DNA of 64,000 bases from Tautonia marina (GTDB lineage: Bacteria; Planctomycetota; Planctomycetia; Isosphaerales; Isosphaeraceae), in contig NZ_WEZF01000008.1 in the NCBI RefSeq assembly GCF_009177065.1, positions 62,001 through 126,000 of the forward strand, written 5' to 3'. The position numbers were made by a program, and so were the translations under genes. The notes below the pieces were generated by a model that did no database searches, had not been told where the DNA came from, and saw only the letters and a program-made list of their open reading frames with translations. Below, in pieces: positions 1-8,923 of the stretch (position 1 is the first letter of the stretch; the number at the start of each line of letters is the position of its first letter).

Positions 1-1382
1 CGACCGAGGACCGTGTCTTCGCTCATAAATTTCTTGAAGCGATGGTCTTTTCGAGCTGGGGATTCCTCCTCCTCGGCAGTCCGATGATGGTCGCTTACGG
101 CATCCGGTCGATGGCTCCCTGGCCGTTCTACCTGATCGCGCTGGCCTATCACCTGGCCTTCGTGATCATTCCCGGCGGAGTCGGAGCGATCGGCGCGATC
201 TTGCTGGCCAATCTCTTGCCCCGGCAGCGCAAGTCGGTCTTGCTCGGCACGATCGCCCTGATGCTCGGCGGACTCGTCTACACCGCCGCTCGGGTCTGGA
301 CGACTCCCGGTTCGACCCTCTCGTACGAGTGGATGAACGCCCTGCTCGGTCGGCTCGAATTCAGCACCAACCGGCTCTTGCCCAGCCGATGGATGGCCGC
401 CGGCCTGCTCCGGTCGGCCGAGGGGCAGTGGCGCGACGGCCTCTTTTACCTCATGGTCATCTGCGCCCATGCCGGCCTGGCTTACCTGGCCGCGGCCGTC
501 GTCGCCCGAGACCTCTACCGGACCGGCTACAGTCGGGTTCTCGGTGGCCGATCGGCCCGCCGCCACTTCGGCTGGTACGGCATCGACGCCGCCTTCCACC
601 GCCTTTTTGGTTTCATCCGAGAGCCGATCCGCCTCTTGATCCTCAAGGACCTTCGCACCTTCCGCCGCGACCCGACCCAGTGGTCGCAGTTCCTCATCTT
701 CTTCGGCCTCCTTGCGTTCTACTTCATCAACATCCGTCGGCTCGGCTACGACGTCCAGAGCCCCTACTTCCGCAACCTGTTGAGCTTCCTGAACCTGGCG
801 GTCACGGCGCTGATCCTTTCAACCTTCACCAGCCGGTTCATCTTCCCGATGCTCTCGCTCGAAGGGCGGAACCTCTGGCTCCTGGGGCTCTTTCCGGTTC
901 GGCGGTCGTCGATCATCTGGGGCAAGTTCGCTTTCGCCGCCGGAATTTCGCTGGTGGCGACCGAGCTTCTCATCCTCCTGAGCGGCCTGATGCTCAAGGT
1001 CGGTCTCGTGATGCTTCTGCTGCAAGCGGCGATCGTGGCCGTGCTTTGCTTCGGCCTTTCGGCCATCAGTGTCGGCCTGGGGGCTCGGCTGCCGAACCTC
1101 CGCGAGGACGACCCGTCGAAGATCGCCGCCGGGTTCGGTGGTACCCTGAACCTGCTGGTCAGCCTTGCCTTCATCGTCCTGGTGATCGCTCCCCCGGCGA
1201 TCCTCAGCCACCTCTATTTCGCCGGGATTGGCAGCGAGGTCGCCCTGATGTTCGGCGGCTCGCACGAGGTCCTCTACCGACGGCTCCTCCTCGCCGTCTC
1301 GTTCAGCCTCATCGTGGGGGCCGTCGCCACCATTGTCCCCATGCGCATCGGCATCCGGGCCTTCGAGCAGATGGAATTCTGA
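1..1382 (+). CDS. ABC exporter permease subunit, 5' end missing
   Basis: An integral membrane protein whose reading frame is open to the left edge of the window, so the gene starts outside it; the first internal ATG is at 42. The visible 460 residues have about ten hydrophobic segments, two in the first 70 residues and a dense cluster in the last 200. A soluble loop around residues 170-230 contains a motif of the type PIRLLILKDLRTFRRDPTQW, typical of putative ABC-2-type exporter permeases. I infer that it moves a substrate across the inner membrane with an ATPase encoded further left. It has no sequence relation that I can see to the permease at 3430-5658. Family call is moderate; the substrate is unknown. 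Confidence 0.7.
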   Translation, partial: TEDRVFAHKFLEAMVFSSWGFLLLGSPMMVAYGIRSMAPWPFYLIALAYHLAFVIIPGGVGAIGAILLANLLPRQRKSVLLGTIALMLGGLVYTAARVWTTPGSTLSYEWMNALLGRLEFSTNRLLPSRWMAAGLLRSAEGQWRDGLFYLMVICAHAGLAYLAAAVVARDLYRTGYSRVLGGRSARRHFGWYGIDAAFHRLFGFIREPIRLLILKDLRTFRRDPTQWSQFLIFFGLLAFYFINIRRLGYDVQSPYFRNLLSFLNLAVTALILSTFTSRFIFPMLSLEGRNLWLLGLFPVRRSSIIWGKFAFAAGISLVATELLILLSGLMLKVGLVMLLLQAAIVAVLCFGLSAISVGLGARLPNLREDDPSKIAAGFGGTLNLLVSLAFIVLVIAPPAILSHLYFAGIGSEVALMFGGSHEVLYRRLLLAVSFSLIVGAVATIVPMRIGIRAFEQMEF

Positions 1383-1566
1383 GCCGATTCTCCCCGAGAA
1401 CCGTCTTCGCCTCAATTTCCCCCACCGAGCGGCCTGGAATCGCTCGTGACGTGCCGGTATGATAAGGGTTTCCATCCCAATCGTGATGATGCTCGACGCT
1501 CCTCTGCCACCGAACGGCCGGCGCGTCGATCGTTTGAGCCTTGATCCTCGAAAGGACGACCCGCCG

Positions 1567-1698
1567 ATGGGCAAGGGTGACAAGCGTTCCAAGCGCGGCA
1601 AGCTGTTCCGAAAATCGTATGGCAAGAGCCGCCCGAAACCCCGCAAGATCCGCCAGGACAAGGCCGCCGCGGCAGCCTCCGCCTCCAGCGAGTCCTGA
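1567..1698 (+). CDS. 30S ribosomal protein bTHX family
   Basis: A 43-residue, very basic protein beginning MGKGDKRSKRGKLFRKSYGK, which matches the MGKGD-(R/K)-rich pattern of the small-subunit protein Thx, a peptide that binds the 30S head. It carries a short alanine/serine-rich tail not found in the classical Thermus form. The frame is open further upstream (to 1459), but I chose the ATG at 1567 because the family always starts MGKGD and a good ribosome site AAAGGA lies at 1551-1556, ten bases before it. It stands alone between an ABC permease and a small unknown gene. Confidence 0.8.
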   Translation: MGKGDKRSKRGKLFRKSYGKSRPKPRKIRQDKAAAAASASSES

Positions 1699-1747
1699 TC
1701 CGCCTCCCCCGTTCCACGGATCGTTCGAACAATATCCCCCCGCAAGG

Positions 1748-2107
1748 GTGGGCAAGCGTTCGCGGTGCGAACTGACGCGACTCGTCGAACAGGCGATCAC
1801 CGAGATTTGCGGCTTGCCTCTCCCCGGCCTCTGGTTCTGCGTCGACGCCGTGGAGGCCCTCGGCCGTCCTCCGCACCGGTTCGCGGTCTGGGCAACGCTG
1901 CACTTGCATCCCGAGGGCTCGCCTTTTTGCTGCGGCGAGCCGGGTTGCCACCTTGGGCTCATGACCGAACGCCTTCACGCGGTCGGCGACCACTTGCGCC
2001 GCGCCCTGCGGCTCCGACATGAGGTCGAGGTTGACCTCACCGACCATATCGCGGTGCGATGTCACCCGGGAGTCATCCTCGGAGTTCAGTCCAGGACGAC
2101 GCCTTGA
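1748..2107 (+). CDS. Small conserved-looking protein of unknown function
   Basis: A 119-residue frame starting at a GTG (1748). The product has a natural-looking composition (LTRLVEQAITEICGLP, then WFCVDAVEALGRPPHRFAVW) and a cysteine pair plus histidine in GSPFCCGEPGCHLG, which could bind a metal. The end is rich in Glu, Asp and Arg. No signal peptide or membrane segment is visible. The frame is open upstream through the bTHX gene, but that part is a proline/arginine-rich shadow translation, which is why I use the GTG. It ends 28 bases from the convergent amidohydrolase. I do not recognise the family; the coding call rests on composition and on the lack of a better frame. Confidence 0.55.
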   Translation: MGKRSRCELTRLVEQAITEICGLPLPGLWFCVDAVEALGRPPHRFAVWATLHLHPEGSPFCCGEPGCHLGLMTERLHAVGDHLRRALRLRHEVEVDLTDHIAVRCHPGVILGVQSRTTP

Positions 2108-2134
2108 GCGCGACTCCTGGACAATCACACGGCA

Positions 2135-3433
2135 TTACCCGAGCCTGCCCTCAGGCAACTCCGCTCCGACTCGCCAGTCGGGATCGGCCCGAAACCGCCC
2201 CTCGAAGGCCGAGGCAACCACTGGCAAGTCCGAGTCGAGTAACAGGGCGTACGGATCGTCGCTCTCCCGATCCGGCAGCGAGACGATCGCCAGATCCCCC
2301 GATTTGCCCGGCTTCAGGCTGCCCGTCACCGTCTCCGCCCGCAAGGCCCAGGCGCCGAACAACGTCCCCATCGTCAACAGCAAGGGACCACCCAGGCTCG
2401 GGTCAAGCCGATGAAGAAACCGCATCTCGTCCAGAATGCTCAGGCTTGGCGTCGAGGCCAGGCTATCGGTCCCTAGGCACACCACCACCCCGCGCTCCAG
2501 CATCTCCCGGTACGGGTGCGGCCGATGACCGAACCGGGCATGCGTCCGAGGGCAAAACGCCACGGCGACCCGGTGGCCGTCGGCCGCGGCCTCGGGGCGA
2601 AGCTGCCAGAAGTCGTCAGGCTCCAGATAGGTGCCGTGCGCCACAATCCAGTCGGCCTCCCGCAGCGCTCCGCGGCGAATATAGTCGGCCGGCTCGGGGC
2701 TGATCGGCTCCCAATCGTCATCCCAGGCGCCCAGGTCTTCCAGAAATTCGCGGAGCCGACCGCGCCGATCCTTCAGCAGTTCCAGCTCCTCGGGAAGCTC
2801 GGCCAGATGGGTTGAGAGCGGCATCCTCGTGCTGGCGGCCCGGTGGTAGAGCCAGCCTGCCGTGCTGTACGGCGCGTGCGGGCTGAGCCCCGGTTTCGCA
2901 TTGGCAAAGACCTGATCGGCGGGCTGGATCGAGGCGATCCAGTCCCACGCCTGCCGGTTCGTCTCCAGCCCCCGCATCCGTTTCAGGCCGATCAGTTCGG
3001 CGAAGACGATCGCCCGAACCGGCGCGCCGGCGATCGCCTCCCAGCTCAACCCGGCGCTCGTGGTATCGGCCAGCATCGTCGTGCCGGCCCGCAAGGCCTC
3101 GTCGAGGTTCCGATCCACCGCGTCGCGGAGTGATCCCAGCGGGTTCTCCCTCCGGTGCGCGATCACCCGGCCCAGCCATTCGATCTCATCTTCGGGCCAC
3201 GACGCCGGATCGTCCCGCGCCGGATCAATCGACGACAGTTCCAGATGCGTGTGAGCGTTCACCAGCCCCGGAATGATGGCGACGTTGCCCAGCTCGACAT
3301 CCGGCGAACGATTGCCGGGAGGCCCCACCGCCGCGATCCGGCCCTCCCGAATCGTCACGCGACCATCGGCAATCGGATCTCCCTCGACCGGGAAGACATA
3401 GCGAGCGCCGAGGATCAGGTCGGTCGTGCTCAT
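2135..3433 (-). CDS. Amidohydrolase-family deaminase, possible aminodeoxyfutalosine deaminase
   Basis: A 432-residue metal-dependent hydrolase of the amidohydrolase superfamily (ATZ/TRZ/chlorohydrolase branch). Metal ligands are visible: HTH at residues 61-63 followed by LE, a later His in STHLAELPEE, a His in VAHGTYLEP, and the Asp of LGTDSLASTP. The N- and C-terminal ends form the usual small beta-sandwich. Its ATG overlaps the stop of the upstream permease-protease gene (ATGA), so the two are co-translated. Members of this branch deaminate adenosine-like compounds. Because mqnA and mqnC lie 3.5 kb away, deamination of 6-amino-6-deoxyfutalosine in menaquinone synthesis is a reasonable guess, but other substrates such as S-adenosylhomocysteine or guanine-like compounds are equally open. 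Confidence 0.8.
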   Translation of the reverse strand: MSTTDLILGARYVFPVEGDPIADGRVTIREGRIAAVGPPGNRSPDVELGNVAIIPGLVNAHTHLELSSIDPARDDPASWPEDEIEWLGRVIAHRRENPLGSLRDAVDRNLDEALRAGTTMLADTTSAGLSWEAIAGAPVRAIVFAELIGLKRMRGLETNRQAWDWIASIQPADQVFANAKPGLSPHAPYSTAGWLYHRAASTRMPLSTHLAELPEELELLKDRRGRLREFLEDLGAWDDDWEPISPEPADYIRRGALREADWIVAHGTYLEPDDFWQLRPEAAADGHRVAVAFCPRTHARFGHRPHPYREMLERGVVVCLGTDSLASTPSLSILDEMRFLHRLDPSLGGPLLLTMGTLFGAWALRAETVTGSLKPGKSGDLAIVSLPDRESDDPYALLLDSDLPVVASAFEGRFRADPDWRVGAELPEGRLG

Positions 3434-5658
3434 CGGTTCTCACGATCGGGGTCACGTACCTCTCCGGCTCCCACCGAGACCGTCTCTCCAGCTTCGATCA
3501 CCGGTTCTGCCGCAACGACCGAGGGCCTCGCTGCATCGATCCGGGAAAGCACGACCAGCAAGGCGACCGAACCAACCGCCCCCAGGGCGACCCAGTGCCA
3601 TTGATACAGGAACAACGTCTGATCGCGGTAGAGCCAGCCCACCGCCAACGACGGGCCGACCACCGCCAGCGCATTGTTCGTCAGGTGAAAGGCAATGGCC
3701 GGTAGCAGGCTCCGGGTCTGAATCGCCAACCAGCCGAGCACCACCCCAAGCAACGTCGCGTTGAAAAATTGCTGAAACAAGCTGATCAAGACATGCAAAA
3801 ACCCGAACAAAAAGGCCGAAAGCAAGATCGACGACCATTTCCCCAGCGTCGATTCCAGCCCTGAGAGAATCTGACCCCGGAAGGCCACCTCCTCGCAAAT
3901 GGCCGGGATGATCGCAAACAGCAGGAGCGCCGTGGCCACGTTCGGGATCGCCGCTTCCAGGCCCTTGAGCGCCTGTTCCATCGCCTTCGGCATCGGGAAC
4001 AGTTCCATCACGATCGGCCGCAGCTCGGCCGTCAGCGGGTTCAGGGTCAACGCCAGCCCAACCCCCAGCGCCACCGCTCCCCAGCCCGGCCAGTGCAACC
4101 GAAGCGTCCGTTTCGGGCTCGACGTGAACAGGAAGGTCATCACCAGCGGCGGCAGCAGGATGAACCCCAGCTGCCCAATCACCAGCGCCACCAGCGGATT
4201 CGTCCCGAACAGCAGCATCGACGTATACCAGGCGCATGCCTGGATAATCACGAAGCACGCAATCGCCTGGCCCGCCGTGGGGGTCGGGCCTCGGTCCCGG
4301 ATCAGGTGGCGGAACCACGAGGCGAGGTCAAACCGCTCCGCCTCGCGGAACAGGACCTCCTCCGATCGGAACTGACCGACCGCCCACCGCAGCGCGAGCA
4401 ATCCATAAATGATGGTCGACAGCATCACCGGCAAGAAGTACTGGAACGCCTCGTTATACTGTTCCAGCATCAGCTTCTTCAGCAGCAGCGAGACCCCCGT
4501 GATCGGCACGAGGCTGTAAAACGGCGTCAGCTCGACCCCCGGCATCAACGTCAAGAAAATCAACGGCAGGGCGATCAGATAAAGAGGGGTCATATAATAC
4601 TGCCCCTCCTTCATGCTTCTCGCCAGAACCGCCAACGCCAGGCAGATCGCGCTGAAGAAGGCCGACAGCGGGATCAGGAGGACGATGATCCACCCCAGGG
4701 CCAGGATCGACGGCGGGCTCAGCTCGTCCATGGGCGAGCCGATCCCCGGCCCTCCATCGCCGCCGAGCCCCGCGCCGAGCTGACGGGCCAGAAAGCCCAT
4801 CGTCACCCCCATGCTCGCCAGGTTCAGCAGGGCCGTGGCCACGCTGGCGGCCATGATCGTCAGGAACTTGCCGACCACGATCTCGCTGCGGTACGCCGGG
4901 CTGATGAGCAGGGTCTCCATCGTCCCCCGCTCTTTTTCGCCGGCGCACAGGTCCACCGCCGGGTAAAACGCCCCCGTCAGGGCCATCATCACCAGCAGGA
5001 ACGGAAAGAGTCGAGCCCAGACACTCGCCCCCGAGGTCGATGAGCCGAGCACCTGCCGCGCCAGGTCCACCCCCTGCACGTCGATCGGTGCGATGTACTC
5101 GGCCGGCTTCTCGTCGGCCGCGAGCCGTTGGGCGACAATCGCGTCTTGCCAGCGTTTGATGATCGCCTCGACCGTCTGATAGGTGGCCAGGCTCTGTTCG
5201 TCGGCCCTCAGGAAGGCGATGCGGAACGTCGGCTGCTCCAGCCGTTCAATTTGCTGGCGGACCTCGGCCGGAATCTCGACGATCACGTCGGCCTGTCCCT
5301 GTCTCATGGCCTCAAGCTGGGCCGACGGGTCCGACAGGTACGAGTCCGAGGGGACCTGTTCCACCAAGAGCAACCCCTGAGACACCCCATCCGAGAAGAC
5401 CGGATTGAACTGGACGACCTCCCGCTCATCCGTCTCGATCGTGACCAGCAGCGGCGGTTCCTCGGGCAAGTGCTCCGCGCCGACAACCACCACCCGCCTC
5501 GGCCGTTGCTCGAAGGCCGCCGTCAGCTCCTTCACCGTGAAGCCGAGGATCGGATAGAGCAACACCGGAAGCCCGAAGATCATGAAGAGGGTCCGGCGGT
5601 CGCGGAGCTGATCACGCAGCTCTCGGCCGAAAATCAAACGAATGCGGGACCATCGCAT
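3430..5658 (-). CDS. ABC-2/NatB-type permease fused to a CPBP intramembrane protease
   Basis: A 742-residue membrane protein made of two parts. Residues 1-430 are an ABC-2 (NatB-like) permease: one N-terminal membrane segment (MIFGLPVLLYPILGF), a large extracytoplasmic domain of about 170 residues, then a bundle of membrane segments with the conserved CAGEKERGTMETLL loop. Residues about 500-700 are a CPBP (CAAX-processing-like) protease with all three catalytic motifs: EEVAFRG, FGFLH and HLTNN. It follows the ATPase gene at 5709 by 50 bases and overlaps the amidohydrolase start by four bases. I infer an exporter whose permease carries its own membrane protease, a fusion seen in planctomycetes and relatives. 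The substrate is unknown. Confidence 0.88.
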   Translation of the reverse strand: MRWSRIRLIFGRELRDQLRDRRTLFMIFGLPVLLYPILGFTVKELTAAFEQRPRRVVVVGAEHLPEEPPLLVTIETDEREVVQFNPVFSDGVSQGLLLVEQVPSDSYLSDPSAQLEAMRQGQADVIVEIPAEVRQQIERLEQPTFRIAFLRADEQSLATYQTVEAIIKRWQDAIVAQRLAADEKPAEYIAPIDVQGVDLARQVLGSSTSGASVWARLFPFLLVMMALTGAFYPAVDLCAGEKERGTMETLLISPAYRSEIVVGKFLTIMAASVATALLNLASMGVTMGFLARQLGAGLGGDGGPGIGSPMDELSPPSILALGWIIVLLIPLSAFFSAICLALAVLARSMKEGQYYMTPLYLIALPLIFLTLMPGVELTPFYSLVPITGVSLLLKKLMLEQYNEAFQYFLPVMLSTIIYGLLALRWAVGQFRSEEVLFREAERFDLASWFRHLIRDRGPTPTAGQAIACFVIIQACAWYTSMLLFGTNPLVALVIGQLGFILLPPLVMTFLFTSSPKRTLRLHWPGWGAVALGVGLALTLNPLTAELRPIVMELFPMPKAMEQALKGLEAAIPNVATALLLFAIIPAICEEVAFRGQILSGLESTLGKWSSILLSAFLFGFLHVLISLFQQFFNATLLGVVLGWLAIQTRSLLPAIAFHLTNNALAVVGPSLAVGWLYRDQTLFLYQWHWVALGAVGSVALLVVLSRIDAARPSVVAAEPVIEAGETVSVGAGEVRDPDRENR

Positions 5659-5708
5659 GGGATGTTGGGCTCGGGGCCTTGTGGATCAATGACGTGAGAA
5701 TTTGCCGC

Positions 5709-6467
5709 TCAGGCCGAGGCCACCGCCTCGGCATCGGCACGTTCGACCAGGTGGAAGAATAGCTCCTCCAGGTCGGGCTGCCCGAAGCGCTCCAGCAGTT
5801 CGCCGGGCTGGCCGTCGGCCTGGAGACGCCCCTTGTAGATGATGGCGACCCGATCGCAGAGCTTGGTCACTTCCTGCATCGAGTGGGTCGAGAAGATGAT
5901 CGTTTTTCCCCGGTCCCGCAGCTCCATGATCTTCAACAGGACGGCGCGGGCGACCAGCACGTCAAGGCCCGAGGTCGGCTCATCGAAGATCAAGACCGGC
6001 GGGTCGTGAATGATCGTCCGGGCGATCGAGACTTTTTGCTTCATCCCGGTCGACATCTTCGAGCCGAGCACGTCCCGAAAGTCGTTCATCTGGAGCCAGT
6101 CGAAGATCTGCTCCATCCGATCCTTCAGCGTCGCCCCCTCGATCCCGTACAAGCCGCCGAAGTACGCCACCAGCTCCCAGGCGGTCATCCGGTCGTAGAC
6201 CCCCGTGCCCGACGACATGAAGCCGATCTTCGTGCGAACTTCCTCCGGCTCCTTCACCACATCGTGCCCGGCCACGATCGCCCGGCCTCCGGTCGGCCGC
6301 AAGACCGTGCTCAGAATCCGCAGGGTGGTCGTCTTCCCCGCTCCGTTCGGTCCCAGCAGTCCGAAAATCTGACCGGGAACGCACTCGAAACTCACGTCCT
6401 GCACCGCCGGGATCCAGCCCCGTCGGTAGTCGAGGAACGCCTTGCAAAGCTGCTCGACCTGAATCAT
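5709..6467 (-). CDS. ABC transporter ATP-binding protein, NatA-like
   Basis: A 252-residue ATPase with Walker [10 protein letters not shown], an LSGGQ-like signature in the variant form [14 protein letters not shown], Walker [12 protein letters not shown] and the switch His in STHSMQEV. The MSTGMKQK signature is typical of the NatA (sodium export) branch. I place the start at [11 protein letters not shown] (6467), which is the usual beginning of the fold; an upstream ATG at 6491 would add eight residues without a match to the family. It is the first gene of a three-gene leftward operon with the permease-protease fusion and the amidohydrolase. It should power that permease. Confidence 0.92.
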   Translation of the reverse strand: MIQVEQLCKAFLDYRRGWIPAVQDVSFECVPGQIFGLLGPNGAGKTTTLRILSTVLRPTGGRAIVAGHDVVKEPEEVRTKIGFMSSGTGVYDRMTAWELVAYFGGLYGIEGATLKDRMEQIFDWLQMNDFRDVLGSKMSTGMKQKVSIARTIIHDPPVLIFDEPTSGLDVLVARAVLLKIMELRDRGKTIIFSTHSMQEVTKLCDRVAIIYKGRLQADGQPGELLERFGQPDLEELFFHLVERADAEAVASA

Positions 6468-6668
6468 CGGGACGGCTCGACCTGGGCGCAAGAACCACCA
6501 GAGAAGCGCGGCTCAACACCGCCCACTTCTGACAATCTCTGCCATTCTAGCCAGACCGGGTAGGCCGGGAAAGGAGATGACCGGTCCGGACGGGAGGATC
6601 ACAACGTCCCGGCGATGCACTTTTGGTGAGTACCGCTTCCACCCTCAAATGATGCGTCGCCCCTTTGG

Positions 6669-6789
6669 CCTGGGTGGCCCCGGTTGCTCGCCAACCGGGG
6701 CGGCGCAGCCGCAAGAGGCGACGGGAGGCCGCACCGAGACCGCTCGTCGCTACGCGACCCCGGTTGGCGAGCAACCGGGGCCACCCAGG
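6669..6789. repeat. Nested-palindrome intergenic element, GC-rich version
   Basis: A perfect 32-bp inverted repeat: the left arm is 6669-6700 and the right arm 6758-6789, separated by 57 bp. Each arm is itself a hairpin, with CCCCGGTTG and CAACCGGGG flanking a five-base loop and GGGTGGC on the outside. The element lies in the 413-bp gap between the ABC ATPase start (6467) and the mqnC end (6881). It shares its plan with the element at 24156-24338. It contains no gene. The rest of the gap shows nothing that I can call. Confidence 0.9.
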
Positions 6790-6880
6790 AAACACCCACC
6801 ATTTGTAAGTGGAAGGTCTACGACGAGAGGAGGAAGTCCCCGATTTCCGGCAGGGGCGATCCAGTCGGACGGAAACCGCG

Positions 6881-8014
6881 TCACACCACCGTCAACGGCG
6901 ATCCGGCCAGCTCCGTCTTCGGGTCGGCGTCGATGTATTCGTAATAGACGTTCCGCTGGCGAGGAATGTACCCGGCTTCCCGAATCGCCCGCTTGATCTC
7001 GTCGACCGAAAGCTGGAAGACCGTGCCGGCCTGCGAGACGACATTCTCCTCGATCATCAGGCTGCCCATGTCATTCGCGCCGAAGTACAGCGCCAGGCCG
7101 CCGATCGCCGGGCCTTGCGTCACCCAGGACGACTGAATGTTGGGGATCGAGTCGAGATACAAGCGGGTCACGGCCTGCACGCGGAGGTATTCAAACGCCC
7201 CCTGCGCGGGCACGTCGGCCATCTCGGTGTTGTCCGGCTGGAAGGTCCAGGAGATGAAGGCCGTCAACCCGCCGGTCTCATCCTGAAGCTGTCGGCAGCG
7301 CTCCAGGTGCTCAATCCGCTCTTCCAGCGTCTCGACGTGGCCGAACATCATCGTCGCTGTCGAGATCCCACCCAGTTCGTGCCAGGCGCGATGGACCGCC
7401 AGCCAGTCGTCGCTCAGCACCTTCCCCTTGGTCAGGATCTTCCGAACGCGATCGACCAGAATTTCGCCGCCGCCTCCCGGAAGGCTCCCCAAACCAGCCT
7501 CCTTGAACCGGCGCAGGACCTCAATCACGGGCATCTTGAACTTCTTCGCCAGGAAGTGAATTTCCGGCGGGCTGAAGCCGTGCACGTTGACCTGCGGATA
7601 GGCCGCCTTGATGTCGTGCAAGAGGTCGATGTACCAGTCGAACGGCAGCTCCGGATGCAGCCCCCCTTGCATCAAGATCTGATCGCCGCCCAGCTCCACG
7701 GTTTCCCGGATCTTGTCGAGCAGGACCTCGCGATCAAGCACATAGGCGTCGGTATCGCCGACCTTCCGGTAGAAGGCGCAGAAGTGGCAGATCGCCGCGC
7801 AGACGTTCGAATAGTTGATATTCCGGTCGATGTTGTACGTGCGGTACGGCTCGGGATGGAGCCGTTTGCACACGGCGTCGGCAGCGCGGCCGAGCGACAG
7901 CAGGTCCCCCTCTTTCAACAGGGTGACCCCGTCTTCGAACGAGAGACGCTCGCCGTCAACGGCGCGCTGCAAAATCCGGGAGACGTTGGGTGTTGGCGAA
8001 GGCAAGATCCACAT
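6881..8014 (-). CDS. mqnC: Cyclic dehypoxanthine futalosine synthase (radical SAM)
   Basis: A radical-SAM enzyme of the futalosine route to menaquinone; it closes dehypoxanthine futalosine into its cyclic form. Visible signs are the iron-sulfur motif CAAICHFC (CX3CX2C) after DRNINYSNVC, the GG segment in VELGGDQILMQGGLHPEL, and GFSPPEIHFLAKK, all characteristic of MqnC and its sister MqnE. The sequence from DRNINYSNVC to MIEENVVSQAGT fits MqnC best. The start is uncertain. The frame opens at 8071; I use the ATG at 8014, but a TTG at 7972 just before QRAVDGERLSFEDG matches the usual protein start better. Any of these starts overlaps the end of mqnA, so the two genes are coupled. Confidence 0.92.
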   Translation of the reverse strand: MWILPSPTPNVSRILQRAVDGERLSFEDGVTLLKEGDLLSLGRAADAVCKRLHPEPYRTYNIDRNINYSNVCAAICHFCAFYRKVGDTDAYVLDREVLLDKIRETVELGGDQILMQGGLHPELPFDWYIDLLHDIKAAYPQVNVHGFSPPEIHFLAKKFKMPVIEVLRRFKEAGLGSLPGGGGEILVDRVRKILTKGKVLSDDWLAVHRAWHELGGISTATMMFGHVETLEERIEHLERCRQLQDETGGLTAFISWTFQPDNTEMADVPAQGAFEYLRVQAVTRLYLDSIPNIQSSWVTQGPAIGGLALYFGANDMGSLMIEENVVSQAGTVFQLSVDEIKRAIREAGYIPRQRNVYYEYIDADPKTELAGSPLTVV

Positions 8015-8813
8015 CCTCCGGGGCGAGCCCCAGCGCAGCGGCTTTCCGGGCGAACAGGCGGAGGGCGGCAACCTCCGGTTCCCCCAGATCGTACGAAATA
8101 TTCCGGGTCAGGTACTCAATGCACTCGGCTCGCGTCAGGCCGAGCCCGGGACCAATCTGCTCGGCAATCTGATCGACGTGCGCCAGCCCCTCGGCTCGGG
8201 AGCGCAGCAACACCTCGGGCAAGTCTCCCAGGTCGACCCCCGATCGGGCAACCCACAAGGCAAACACGAACGGCAGGCCGGTCAACGATCGCCAGGCCGA
8301 GGCCAGATCCACCACCGCATGAAACCGCTCGTCGGGGTCTCGCATGGCGCGATCGCCGATCAAAAGCACCGCGTCGGCCGTGCTTTCCTGCACCGGCACG
8401 CCCATCGGCAGATTCTCGATGATCGACGGCCGGACACCGTGCGCCTCATCCAGCCAGACGCGGGCCAGCGCCTGGCTCGTTCGCGACCCTTCATCCAAGG
8501 CCAGCCGATCAATCCGGGAAAACGGCACCCGACTGTACAGCTTGACGCTCCGCACCGGCCCCCCCGAGGCAATCGCCAGCCCCGGAATGATCCGGTAGCC
8601 GAACGTCGCACCCCGCAGGTACTCGACCGACGGAATCAAGGCCACGTCCAGCGACCCGCCCGCCAGGCGATCGGCCAGCAGGCTCGGCAAGTCCATCTCC
8701 AGCCGGATCCCGGGCGCAAGGCGTTCGAGCCCGAAATATAACGGCTTCGCGTTCAGGTACCTCACGGCTCCCACGCGAAGCGAACCAGCACTGGAATCGA
8801 CGCGGCTCATCAA
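7956..8813 (-). CDS. mqnA: Chorismate dehydratase
   Basis: A 285-residue member of the MqnA/MqnD family, which has a periplasmic-binding-protein fold. MqnA turns chorismate into 3-enolpyruvylbenzoate, the first step of the futalosine menaquinone pathway. The start LRVGAVRYLNAKPLYFGL and the segment DVALIPSVEYLRG with GLAIASGGPVRSVKLYSR are characteristic of MqnA rather than MqnD. The gene starts with ATG at 8813 and overlaps mqnC at its end, so the pair is an operon. Menaquinone would be the respiratory quinone of this organism. Other pathway genes (mqnB, mqnD, mqnE) are not in the window. Confidence 0.92.
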   Translation of the reverse strand: MMSRVDSSAGSLRVGAVRYLNAKPLYFGLERLAPGIRLEMDLPSLLADRLAGGSLDVALIPSVEYLRGATFGYRIIPGLAIASGGPVRSVKLYSRVPFSRIDRLALDEGSRTSQALARVWLDEAHGVRPSIIENLPMGVPVQESTADAVLLIGDRAMRDPDERFHAVVDLASAWRSLTGLPFVFALWVARSGVDLGDLPEVLLRSRAEGLAHVDQIAEQIGPGLGLTRAECIEYLTRNISYDLGEPEVAALRLFARKAAALGLAPEDVDLAFANTQRLPDFAARR

Positions 8814-8923
8814 CCGACCACTCCGAGCCAGACCTCTCCCGGAACGACCATCCGACGCGGCATTTCAGAAACTTCTGAACGGATTATAGGCTCGATCGCC
8901 ACGGCGAACAAGATCGGTCGATC

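Noticed and set aside
6809-8422. A 537-residue plus-strand open frame over mqnC and mqnA
   Set aside because: The opposite strand codes for two clear menaquinone enzymes; this frame shows no protein motif.
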